From positions 1 to 13,314 of the forward strand of contig JAJRUU010000192.1 in the NCBI GenBank assembly GCA_024277605.1: a stretch of DNA of 13,314 nucleotides. Reading direction: 5' to 3'. The position numbers were made by a program, and so were the translations under genes. Position 1 is the stretch's first letter. Each line of letters opens with the position of its first letter. The DNA comes from a bacterium. GTDB taxonomy: Bacteria; SZUA-182; SZUA-191; JAJRXT01. Below the pieces are notes generated by a model. The model had not been told where the DNA came from. It did not search any database and saw only the letters and a program-made list of their open reading frames with translations. Shown here piece after piece: positions 6,514-13,189 of this stretch.

Positions 6514-7767
6514 CTATGCCCCATTCGGGTCGACAATATGTCCAGCTATGCTACTGGCGGCGGCTACCGCCGGATTGCACAGGTACACCTCACTCTTTAA
6601 GTGCCCCATACGGCCCACAAAGTTGCGGTTGGTGGTTGCCAGGCAGCGTTCACCCTCAGCCAGGATGCCCATATGTCCGCCCAAACATGGGCCGCAGGTG
6701 GGGGTGCTTACTACCGCTTCGGCATCCAGAAAGGTCTCCAGCAGCCCTTCTGTCAGCGCTTGCTTATATATTGCCTGGGTGGCTGGAATGACAATCAAGC
6801 GCAGTTTGGGATGCACCTTGTGCCCCTTTATCACCTGGGCTGCCAATCTTAAATCAGTAATGCGGCCATTGGTGCAGGAACCGATAACCACCTGATCGAT
6901 GGCTATATCGCCCAGTTGATCCGCCGGTTTTACATTTGACGGCAGATGCGGGCAGGCTACCATGGGTTTTAAGCTAGACATATCGTAATCATAAACTTTA
7001 GCGTATTTGGCATCGGGATCGCTTTTATGTATTTTATAAGGCCGCTTAGCCCGGCCCGAAACATAGTCCTCGGTCTTTTCATCGGGTTCGATAATACCGT
7101 TTTTGCCGCCAGCTTCAATAGCCATATTGCAGATAGAGAGCCTATCGTCAATCGGGAGCTGGCGGATGGCTTCACCGGCAAATTCCATGGCCATGTATCG
7201 TGCGCCCTCCACTCCGATTTGTCCAATTATATATAAAATTATATCCTTGCCGGTAGTCCATTTGGGCAAGCTGCCGTAGCAGTTGAACTTCAAACTTTCA
7301 GGTACCTTAAACCACAATCGCCCACTGATCATAACCGCTGCCAGATCAGTGCTGCCGACGCCGGTGGAGAAGGCTCCCAGTGCCCCATAGGTGCAGGTGT
7401 GCGAATCAGCGCCGATGATTAAATCACCGGGGAGCGCCAGTCCCTGTTCAGGAAGTAAGGCATGTTCCACCCCCATGCGGCCTACCTCAAAGTAGTATTC
7501 CAGTTGCTGCTTATGGGCGAATTTGCGCAGTATATTGCATTGCTCTGCTGAGGCTATATCTTTGTTAGGGGCATAATGATCAGGCACCAGCACCAGACGC
7601 CTGCGGTCAAACACCTCTTTTTTTCCTGATTTTTCAAAAGCATCAATGGCAATCGGGGCGGTAATATCATTGCCCAGCGCCAGATCGACTTTAGCCTCGA
7701 TAAACTCACCCGGCGCCACTTCCGTCTTATCGGTGTGCGCCGCCAGTATTTTTTCAGTAATAGTCAT
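6514..7767 (-). CDS. leuC: 3-isopropylmalate dehydratase, large subunit
   Basis: The aconitase-fold catalytic subunit that carries a [4Fe-4S] cluster and works with LeuD. Three cluster ligands are visible: Cys298 in GSCTNGR, and Cys358 and Cys361 in TPTCGPCLGGHMG. PDHYAPNK (62-69) and GADSHTCTYGALGAF (119-133) are further family blocks. The length of 417 residues fits the archaeal-type LeuC, matching the short LeuD. I chose MTITEKILAAHT at 7767 as start because the 19 extra residues of the longer open frame do not resemble the family and begin just beyond an antitoxin remnant. An AAGG site lies about 11 bases upstream. An open frame in TAG follows DPNGA, the usual end. Confidence 0.95.
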   Translation of the reverse strand: MTITEKILAAHTDKTEVAPGEFIEAKVDLALGNDITAPIAIDAFEKSGKKEVFDRRRLVLVPDHYAPNKDIASAEQCNILRKFAHKQQLEYYFEVGRMGVEHALLPEQGLALPGDLIIGADSHTCTYGALGAFSTGVGSTDLAAVMISGRLWFKVPESLKFNCYGSLPKWTTGKDIILYIIGQIGVEGARYMAMEFAGEAIRQLPIDDRLSICNMAIEAGGKNGIIEPDEKTEDYVSGRAKRPYKIHKSDPDAKYAKVYDYDMSSLKPMVACPHLPSNVKPADQLGDIAIDQVVIGSCTNGRITDLRLAAQVIKGHKVHPKLRLIVIPATQAIYKQALTEGLLETFLDAEAVVSTPTCGPCLGGHMGILAEGERCLATTNRNFVGRMGHLKSEVYLCNPAVAAASSIAGHIVDPNGA

Positions 7768-7827
7768 TTTTTTAATTACCTTAAGGTTGGGATTTTTATG
7801 TTTAAGCAACCTGCCATCCCGCATTAT

Positions 7828-7917
7828 TCACAGACTTGCCCCGTGAGTATCCCAAAACGCACCCGCTTTTTCATCGCTGTTAAAGTGTTCTGGAAGGGGT
7901 TCTTTTTTCTTAGGCAT
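7828..7917 (-). pseudogene. Truncated CopG/BrnA-type antitoxin remnant
   Basis: A 29-codon minus-strand frame starts at ATG 7917 and ends at TGA 7828. It begins MPKKKEPLPEHFNSDEKAG, followed by AFWDTHGASL. The pattern of a lysine-rich start, LPEHF, a short acidic segment and then FWDTH closely resembles the N-terminus of small CopG/BrnA-type antitoxins, which normally continue with an acidic DLTDY-like stretch and a ribbon-helix-helix. Here the homology stops right after WDTH, and the rest of the protein is missing. A GGAAAC stretch upstream could once have been a ribosome site. No BrnT-like toxin is visible next to it; hicA lies just upstream. I read it as a fossil of a third toxin-antitoxin module in this operon. 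Confidence 0.6.
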
Positions 7918-7965
7918 GTTTATAGTTTCCAATAATGTTTTATACAAACCATAACTTTTCTATGC

Positions 7966-8190
7966 TCACATTAAGTCAATAAACTCTTCTTTAGTTAGAT
8001 CTGCTTGTTTTAGGATTCTGTGCAAGGTTCCTTTTGGTATGTCTTTGGAGTGAATTGGAACCGTAACTCTTAAATTTGGTTTAGTCTTATGCAGTAAGCG
8101 GGCATGGTTGCCAGACTGATGATGTATATAGAACCCAACTTTTTTCAGGGATTTAATAAGTTGTTTTGGTTTAACCACCAGGAGAGCCAT
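7966..8190 (-). CDS. hicA: HicA-type toxin, mRNA interferase
   Basis: A 74-residue protein with the small dsRNA-binding-like HicA fold. It begins with a KPKQLIKSLKKVGF helix-strand and then has SGNHARL, whose His29 corresponds to the catalytic histidine of the GSH/GNH motif. A TVPIHSKDIPKGTLHRILKQ segment then matches the conserved C-terminal strand and helix. HicA cleaves mRNAs when freed from HicB. An AAGGA ribosome site lies six bases upstream of the ATG. The gene is 15 bases behind hicB. Both sit between leuA and leuC and run with the operon. Confidence 0.93.
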   Translation of the reverse strand: MALLVVKPKQLIKSLKKVGFYIHHQSGNHARLLHKTKPNLRVTVPIHSKDIPKGTLHRILKQADLTKEEFIDLM

Positions 8191-8205
8191 TATAATCCTT
8201 CGGAG

Positions 8206-8433
8206 CTAAACCGCAACCGCTAATCGTTCTTTAGCTGGTTCAACATCTGTGGGAATGGGTTCGCCTGTTTTTAGCGCACTCTCCAAGAAACACCGAATAG
8301 CATCTTTAGCCATTTCCCTGGCTTCTTCTATAGTAGCTCCGAAGGTACAAATCTCTGGAATAGCTGGAATTATAACATTGTATCCGCCTTCTTCCAGCGG
8401 TTCAAATAAAACAGTATAATTGTAGCTCTTCAC
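8206..8433 (-). CDS. hicB: HicB-type antitoxin, short form
   Basis: A 75-residue antitoxin with the degenerate RNase H fold of HicB. YNYTVLFEPLEEGGYNVIIP is followed by the conserved turn EICTFGATIEEAREMAKDAI and a helix ending in ESALKTGEPIP. It lacks the C-terminal DNA-binding extension of longer HicB proteins, so autoregulation by this protein alone is doubtful. The start codon is GTG (8431-8433), justified by a strong GGGAGG site five bases upstream and by the family N-terminus. The order hicB before hicA is the reverse of the E. coli arrangement but common in other bacteria. It begins 54 bases after the leuA stop. Confidence 0.92.
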   Translation of the reverse strand: MKSYNYTVLFEPLEEGGYNVIIPAIPEICTFGATIEEAREMAKDAIRCFLESALKTGEPIPTDVEPAKERLAVAV

Positions 8434-8487
8434 TATTACCTCCCAACTTGCTTCATTTATATTCTACCATAAAGTCCTTGTGCTATG

Positions 8488-10008
8488 CTAACCCTTCTCC
8501 CGTTCGTATATGGCTCGATTGATGGCGTGCAAATAAGCCTTGGCGCTGGCTTCAATAATGTCGGTGGAGACGCCTTTGCCGAATACCTCGCGCTTATCAT
8601 CCAGTCCTATTTTTACTCTGACCTCACCAATGGCATCCTTGCCGCGGGTGATAGAGCGTACTGAATAATCCAGTAGTTTACCTGGGATTTGGGTTAGCTG
8701 GTCGATTGCTTTGAATACCGCATCTACCGGGCCGTCTCCAGAAGCGTTTTCCTTGAGCACTTCATCCAGACAGCGCAATTCCACCGTAGCTTGCGGTACT
8801 TCGTTGCTGCCACTTTCGATATGCAAATGCTTTAAGGTAAAGCGCTGCGGTATGATCAAGACCTCATCGTCAACCAGGGTCATCAAATCCTCGTCAAAAA
8901 TTTCCTTCTTTTTATCGGCTAACTCATTAAATAGGATAAATGCCTTATTCAGTTTCTCTTCATTCAGATTGTATCCAAGATTGTTGAGCCGGTCTCTGAA
9001 GGCATGCCGTCCCGAATGCTTACCAAGCACAAGCTGGCTCTGGGCCAAGCCGATAGATTCGGGAGTCATGATTTCGTAAGTCGTTTTTTCTTTCAGGAAT
9101 CCATCCTGATGGATACCTGCTTCATGGGCAAAGGCATTTTCTCCCACAATGACTCTATTCCGCTGAACCATCATCCCGGTTAGATTACTTACCATACGGC
9201 TGGTTTTGTATATTTCTCTGGTGTTGATCTGAGTGTTAGGTGCAAACAGATCATGCCTGGTTTTCAGCGCCATAACCACTTCCTCCAGGGAAGCATTGCC
9301 CGCCCGTTCTCCCAGACCGTTTATAGTACATTCTATCTGGCGCACCCCGGCGCTGATTGCCGCCAGTGAATTAGCTACCCCTAAGCCCAAATCATTATGA
9401 CAGTGAACACTGAGAATAGTCTTGTCAATGTTACCTACCCGCCGGTACAGCTCTTCAATCAAACCGCCAAATTCAGCCGGAATGCTGTAGCCTACAGTAT
9501 CCGGAATGTTTACTGTTGTAGCCCCGGCGTCAATTACCGCCGCTACGATTTCAGTTAAGAAATCCCTGTCTGAACGGGTGGCGTCCTCGGCCGAGAATTC
9601 CACATCCGGCGTATAGCTCTTGGCATGCTTTACTGCCGCTACCGCTGTCTTCATTATCTCTGCCTTGGTGCGCTTCAGATTATACTTTAAATGAATATCG
9701 GAGGTAGCGATAAAGGTATGGATTCGAGGACGTTTTGCATACTTTACCGCTTCCCAGGCCATATCTATGTCCTTGGGCATAGCGCGGGCCAAGGCGGCAA
9801 TAGTAATTCCTGAAATTTCTTTAGCCACGGTTTTTACCGCCTGGAAATCTCCCTCTGATGCCATGGGATATCCAGCCTCGATTATATCTACTTTCAACTT
9901 GGCCAGTTGATGCGCAATTTGCAACTTTTCAGCAATATTGAGGCTGGCGCCTGGAGACTGCTCTCCGTCTCTCAAAGTGGTATCAAAAATTATTATTCGA
10001 TTTTTCAT
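8488..10008 (-). CDS. leuA: 2-isopropylmalate synthase
   Basis: It condenses acetyl-CoA with 2-oxoisovalerate, the committed and normally leucine-inhibited step. The TIM-barrel signature DTTLRDGEQSPG lies at residues 9-20, and the second signature VHCHNDLGLGVANSLAAI at about 201-218 carries metal-ligand histidines 202 and 204. GINGLGERAGNASLEEV-like sequence follows near 246. The C-terminal part has the LeuA regulatory/dimerisation domain (around 380-506), so feedback control by leucine is likely. The 506-residue length is standard. I chose the ATG at 10008 (MKNRIIIFDTTLRDG). The open frame extends 16 codons further, but those codons run through a terminator-like hairpin and do not match the family. 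The Shine-Dalgarno site is weak (GGAAC). Confidence 0.96.
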   Translation of the reverse strand: MKNRIIIFDTTLRDGEQSPGASLNIAEKLQIAHQLAKLKVDIIEAGYPMASEGDFQAVKTVAKEISGITIAALARAMPKDIDMAWEAVKYAKRPRIHTFIATSDIHLKYNLKRTKAEIMKTAVAAVKHAKSYTPDVEFSAEDATRSDRDFLTEIVAAVIDAGATTVNIPDTVGYSIPAEFGGLIEELYRRVGNIDKTILSVHCHNDLGLGVANSLAAISAGVRQIECTINGLGERAGNASLEEVVMALKTRHDLFAPNTQINTREIYKTSRMVSNLTGMMVQRNRVIVGENAFAHEAGIHQDGFLKEKTTYEIMTPESIGLAQSQLVLGKHSGRHAFRDRLNNLGYNLNEEKLNKAFILFNELADKKKEIFDEDLMTLVDDEVLIIPQRFTLKHLHIESGSNEVPQATVELRCLDEVLKENASGDGPVDAVFKAIDQLTQIPGKLLDYSVRSITRGKDAIGEVRVKIGLDDKREVFGKGVSTDIIEASAKAYLHAINRAIYEREKG

Positions 10009-10024
10009 GATGTTCCATGTATTA

Positions 10025-10054
10025 AATAAAAGGGCGGAATAGCTTATCCGCCCC
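10025..10054 (-). terminator. Rho-independent terminator or attenuator between pssA and leuA
   Basis: On the minus strand, GGGCGGA (10053-10047) and TCCGCCC (10038-10032) form a perfect 7-bp GC-rich stem with an eight-base loop, followed at once by TTTTATTT. It lies 23 bases upstream of the leuA start. If it ended every transcript, leuA would have almost no room for its own promoter. Partial readthrough or regulated attenuation is therefore plausible. A competing pair exists: AGCTTA (10064-10069 read on minus) can pair with TAAGCT in the hairpin loop (10041-10046). No leader peptide with leucine codons and no T-box motif were seen. Confidence 0.72.
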
Positions 10055-10089
10055 ACAGTATTTTAAGCTCAGATACGAAATCTGCTGGT

Positions 10090-10827
10090 TTAACGCTGGC
10101 CGGTAGTTTTATGTTTTATACGTTGCGGCAAGTGATTTAATAAATGACAAAAGACACTTTCTACAATACCTGATAAGATATATACGCCAAATATTATAAA
10201 CAACATTAACTGTGGTTCAGCTGCCAGAATAAACAACAACAGAGACGCAGCCACTAACATGCTGAATGGCCTACGTTTTTTTAAATGCACTTCCTTGATG
10301 CTGCGGAATTTCATTGTACTGACCATTAAAAAAGCCAGCATATAGGTAAGTAAAATAATAAGCATAGGCGAAGGAGGACTCAGTTTAAAGTGGCTATATA
10401 AAATAACCAGCGAAGCAATCATCCCGGCAGCCCCTGGAATGGGCAAACCGGTGAAATATTTGCTCTCTGAGTTGGAACATTGCACATTATATCGAGCCAA
10501 ACGCAATGCGCCGCAGATGACAAACAAAAAGGCCGCTGACCAACCAATCCTGCCTAATGGCATTAAAGCCCAGGAATAAACCAATAAAGCTGGAGCTAAT
10601 CCGAAAGACAACACATCCGCTAATGAGTCAAACTCGATACCAAAGCGACTCTCGGAATTTGTCATTCGAGCTACCCAGCCATCCAAACCATCTAATATCC
10701 CGGATACCAGGATAGCTATTGCTGCATATTCGTAAGACCCCTTCAACACCGCTACGATAGCATAAAATCCGCAAAATATATTGCCCATGGTAATTAAATT
10801 GGGCAATATATAAACGCCTTTTTTCAT
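10090..10827 (-). CDS. pssA: CDP-diacylglycerol-serine O-phosphatidyltransferase
   Basis: An integral membrane enzyme that joins serine to CDP-diacylglycerol to make phosphatidylserine, the precursor of phosphatidylethanolamine. The CDP-alcohol phosphatidyltransferase motif is complete at residues 46-71: Asp46-Gly47, Asp49, Ala53-Arg54, Gly63, Asp67 and Asp71. LPNLITMGNIFCGF at the N-terminus and FTGLPIPGAAG mid-protein identify the PssA type rather than PgsA. The 245 residues carry about six to eight hydrophobic segments. GGGAGC precedes the ATG by about eight bases. Adjacency to leuA is a recurring arrangement in deltaproteobacteria. The C-terminus is basic (RIKHKTTGQR). Confidence 0.94.
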   Translation of the reverse strand: MKKGVYILPNLITMGNIFCGFYAIVAVLKGSYEYAAIAILVSGILDGLDGWVARMTNSESRFGIEFDSLADVLSFGLAPALLVYSWALMPLGRIGWSAAFLFVICGALRLARYNVQCSNSESKYFTGLPIPGAAGMIASLVILYSHFKLSPPSPMLIILLTYMLAFLMVSTMKFRSIKEVHLKKRRPFSMLVAASLLLFILAAEPQLMLFIIFGVYILSGIVESVFCHLLNHLPQRIKHKTTGQR

Positions 10828-10847
10828 TTTGGCAGCTCCCCTGTTTT

Positions 10848-10904
10848 AATCAAATATTTTTCGCTGTTCCTAATCACATTCCCTCAGTATAATAATATTT
10901 GATT
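10848..10904 (-). promoter_or_regulatory. Inverted repeat and candidate promoter region upstream of pssA
   Basis: AATCAAATATT (10848-10858) and AATATTTGATT (10894-10904) are perfect 11-base inverted repeats separated by 35 bases. On the minus strand a TATACT -10-like hexamer (10891-10886) lies between them, with only a weak -35 candidate (TTATGT, 18 bases upstream). The layout could be an operator pair around a promoter or a leader hairpin for pssA. The region is AT-rich, so chance pairing is possible. Confidence 0.35.
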
Positions 10905-10942
10905 TTTAAACATAATACAAGGTGTTAATCAGCAATATAATT

Positions 10943-11638
10943 TTAATAGTATTTAAAGTACACAAAACGTACTAATTCGGTTACGGTGCCGTCCTTGAAA
11001 TAAACATATGCTTGTATAGATGATTGCTGGGTAAGCTCCAGCTGAAGTTCAAAATCAGGGGATGGACCGTAAACCGGGATTGGCGCCTTGGAAAAGGAAC
11101 TGGGAAAATAATATTCTATCTTATCAACTTGGGCCAGCTCATCAGCGGATCCCTCCAAAAATAATGCAACCGTATACTTTTTACTCTGATTCTGGCCGGT
11201 GGGTGTTTTTAAGACCTCGTGACTAATGGACACTTGGTGTGCTGGGGCAAAAGATGTTTTTTTAGCGCCAAGTATTATGTATTTAGTGACAGTTGTATTA
11301 TTTCCCTCGGCAAAATGCACTTGGGCGTTAACGTAAAAGTGAGAGAGTGCGTCAACCGTCAACTGAAAATTATGGGCTTTGGAACTAACCACAATAGATT
11401 TTCGATAAAAGGAGCCTTCCAGTTGATAGTTGACATAGTTAATCTCTCTCATCACCGATTTAGGGGCATTGAGACGCATGACAACTTGGTAGTATATTCC
11501 ATCCGGCGTTACAGTGTCTTGGGTTATTTTCGAACAATATTCCAGCTTCACCTGATAGGCAAGAACAGAGCCTGGCTTTGGAATTAATAAAAAGAGGCTA
11601 CAGAAAATAAATATCTTAAGTGTAAATTTGCTTGGCAT
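10943..11638 (-). CDS. Secreted protein with two tandem pYEATS-like domains
   Basis: A 231-residue protein with an N-terminal signal peptide: basic start, hydrophobic core at about 8-20, and possible cleavage after SVLA at 27. The rest is two copies of a roughly 75-residue beta-rich unit, at about 48-123 and 153-229. Each follows the same pattern: YxVxxxLxG...I..V.Y.L/F...F, then F.L.V...S.FYV.AQVHF or F.L.L...S.IQAYVYF, then a DG-like turn and a closing hydrophobic strand. This is the layout of prokaryotic YEATS (pYEATS) domains, beta-sandwich domains of the kind that in eukaryotes bind acylated lysines. The match is by pattern only. An AGGA ribosome site is somewhat far from the ATG. It follows the PEGA lipoprotein gene by 83 bases. 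Its function is unknown. Confidence 0.7.
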   Translation of the reverse strand: MPSKFTLKIFIFCSLFLLIPKPGSVLAYQVKLEYCSKITQDTVTPDGIYYQVVMRLNAPKSVMREINYVNYQLEGSFYRKSIVVSSKAHNFQLTVDALSHFYVNAQVHFAEGNNTTVTKYIILGAKKTSFAPAHQVSISHEVLKTPTGQNQSKKYTVALFLEGSADELAQVDKIEYYFPSSFSKAPIPVYGPSPDFELQLELTQQSSIQAYVYFKDGTVTELVRFVYFKYY

Positions 11639-11721
11639 TACAAATTATTCCTGCATTCGCATTAGCTGTTAGGGGAAATTGATTACGGTAAGCATGGTGT
11701 GTCTGGGAGACCGGATCCCGG

Positions 11722-12213
11722 CTATTCCTCCCCCGAATTATCGTCGGAAGATGTTCCCATGCCTGGAATATCCTCAAAAGTAGGTCTGCCCATACCCCCT
11801 CCCAAACCGCCGCCGCCAAAATCAAAGGGAAGCATGGGAGCTTTTTCTAAGACCACATGCAGATGATCCATCTCAGGAGTCAGCCGTACTTTTTTCGCTA
11901 CGTAACCCTCTTTGGAGACGCTTACTACTGTAGGCATACCGGGTTTCGGGTTATAGGTGAATTCGGCTGGAGAAGTAGCGCTCCTTAACTGACGGGTGCC
12001 CATTGATTCTACAACCAGTCTGCTGTTGGGAGGGTCAGTGGTTATCATTACCTTATAACTTGCCCCGAATTGGCTGTTCTTACCGTCAGTATCTCTAATA
12101 ATGATGTCGCTACAACTACAAAACATCAAAAGCAAAAAAATACAAAGCATAAAAGTCTTTGAAAATATGTTTGACGTACCCCTGGTTAGGCTGGCTATTG
12201 CTGGCTGATACAT
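11722..12213 (-). CDS. PEGA-domain lipoprotein
   Basis: A 163-residue protein with a lipoprotein signal peptide. A charged start is followed by the hydrophobic stretch FMLCIFLLLMF (21-31) and a cysteine at 32 or 34 in FCSCS as the lipidation site. Residues about 53-125 resemble a PEGA domain: VMITTDPPNSRLVVES, a strand pair around SPAEFTY, VVSVSKEGYVAKKVRL and a final HLHVVLEK. PEGA domains are small beta domains found in surface and periplasmic proteins. The tail is glycine-rich (GGGGLGGGMG, 133-142) and then acidic, which suggests an unstructured end. GAGGA precedes the ATG by about 11 bases. It lies 31 bases after the coiled-coil gene and 83 bases before the pYEATS-like gene, so the three probably form one unit. 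Confidence 0.75.
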   Translation of the reverse strand: MYQPAIASLTRGTSNIFSKTFMLCIFLLLMFCSCSDIIIRDTDGKNSQFGASYKVMITTDPPNSRLVVESMGTRQLRSATSPAEFTYNPKPGMPTVVSVSKEGYVAKKVRLTPEMDHLHVVLEKAPMLPFDFGGGGLGGGMGRPTFEDIPGMGTSSDDNSGEE

Positions 12214-12244
12214 GGTATAAAATTCCTCGACTAAAAAATAAACA

Positions 12245-12541
12245 TTAATCTTTAGTTTCTTCCGTGGTGGCTGTCAGATCGGACAGACACCGGTTAATTG
12301 AGCGCAGTTCTTCATAATTATCAACAAGTTGAGCATGTATTTTGTTTAACAGGGTTTTTTTTCTAAATTCAATTATTGGCAACATAATCCACAACAGAAG
12401 TGAGCAAAAAAGGATAACAATAAACAGAAATAATAGTATATCAGCAAATACGCCAAATAAATTGGCTAATTTAATGGAAATCCGCTCCATATAATAGCTT
12501 GTTTCGGCAATTTGGGGCGGTATAATGAAATTTAGCATCAT
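12245..12541 (-). CDS. Single-pass membrane protein with a C-terminal coiled coil
   Basis: I do not recognise a family. The 98-residue product has an amphipathic N-terminus, then a long hydrophobic stretch from about residue 28 to 57, enough for one or two membrane passes. A basic FRKK anchor follows, then a heptad-like helix (LLNKIHAQLVDNYEELRSINRCLSDL in two parts, about 64-89) ending in a threonine- and acid-rich tail. Two adjacent ATG codons could start it (12541 or 12538). The ribosome site is weak. It precedes the PEGA lipoprotein gene by 31 bases, which suggests a shared envelope role. The basic anchor favours a cytoplasmic coiled coil under the positive-inside rule. Confidence 0.6.
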   Translation of the reverse strand: MMLNFIIPPQIAETSYYMERISIKLANLFGVFADILLFLFIVILFCSLLLWIMLPIIEFRKKTLLNKIHAQLVDNYEELRSINRCLSDLTATTEETKD

Positions 12542-12642
12542 GCTAGGAGCCTAACTGGCTACATATTCTCTTCTTGAGGGATATAGTAACAATACAGAAA
12601 ACCGTAACATACGTGTACTTTGTCTCTCTATTAAAGGTACCC

Positions 12643-13056
12643 TTAAATCTTAACGGTCTGTTTTACCGCAATAAGGTTATCGGCTATGTCCTGATCTTCA
12701 GTACTTTCTTTCTTTACCGTTAACTCATGTCCGGCTGACATTTTACGAAGGGTTCTGATTATCTTTTCTTCTCCCTTGTTGAGCTTATGCTTGGCTTCGC
12801 CAAGACCCACTATAGAATCCATAGATTGCCCGGAATACATGGCTAATTTAATAATTGACTCTAAAGAGGGCTGCCGTTCACCCGATTCATATTGACAGAT
12901 TAATGATCTATTTATTTCCACTTTCTTGGCAAATTCGGTCTGGGTTAAATTATCCCTGGCCCGCAGCCATTTTATAAGTTCTTTTATTTTTTGACTGCTG
13001 GCTTCTCGATATTGGGAAATAAATTGATTACTTGTGTCTGGTTTTTTAGTTGGCAT
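12643..13056 (-). CDS. XRE-family helix-turn-helix regulator
   Basis: A 137-residue DNA-binding protein. A Cro/C1-type helix-turn-helix occupies about residues 25-84: IKELIKWLRARDNLTQTEFA, then KKVEINRSLICQYESGERQP and SLESIIKLAMYSG. The recognition helix is within INRSLICQYESG. The C-terminal 50 residues are charged and rather polar, with no enzyme or ligand domain that I recognise. Such stand-alone regulators are common in mobile regions and toxin-antitoxin loci. This one lies between the envelope gene set and an insertion sequence, 101 bases before the coiled-coil gene. It may regulate that gene or itself. The ribosome site is weak (GGA). Confidence 0.85.
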   Translation of the reverse strand: MPTKKPDTSNQFISQYREASSQKIKELIKWLRARDNLTQTEFAKKVEINRSLICQYESGERQPSLESIIKLAMYSGQSMDSIVGLGEAKHKLNKGEEKIIRTLRKMSAGHELTVKKESTEDQDIADNLIAVKQTVKI

Positions 13057-13092
13057 TCTTCATCCGCACATGTGTTAAAGTAAGTAGCACTT

Positions 13093-13121
13093 TATGTATA
13101 TTTAATAAGCTTATGTTACAA
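13093..13121 (-). promoter_or_regulatory. Candidate promoter with palindromic operator for the XRE gene
   Basis: On the minus strand TTGTAA (13121-13116) and TACATA (13098-13093) are 17 bases apart. The spacer contains a perfect 10-base palindrome, ATAAGCTTAT (13105-13114), placed where a repressor would block polymerase. Autoregulation by the XRE protein is an inference. The -10 hexamer is weak and the region is AT-rich. Confidence 0.33.
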
Positions 13122-13189
13122 CCCATAAATTATAATTTTTTTACTTCGTGAAGTCAAGGGCAAAAATGAATACCTGTTAGGAACAAGTA

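Noticed and set aside
6494..6895. 133-codon plus-strand open frame opposite leuC
   Set aside because: It is the antisense shadow of conserved leuC codons, with a composition unlike a real protein.
7768..7824. Longer leuC N-terminus starting at 7824
   Set aside because: The extra 19 residues are unlike LeuC, and MTITEKILAAH is the typical family start.
10009..10056. Longer leuA N-terminus starting at 10056
   Set aside because: The extra 16 codons run through the terminator-like hairpin and do not match the family start, which fits the ATG at 10008.
11616..11825. 69-codon minus-strand frame between the PEGA and pYEATS-like genes
   Set aside because: It overlaps both real genes in another frame and shows no signal peptide, domain or ribosome site.
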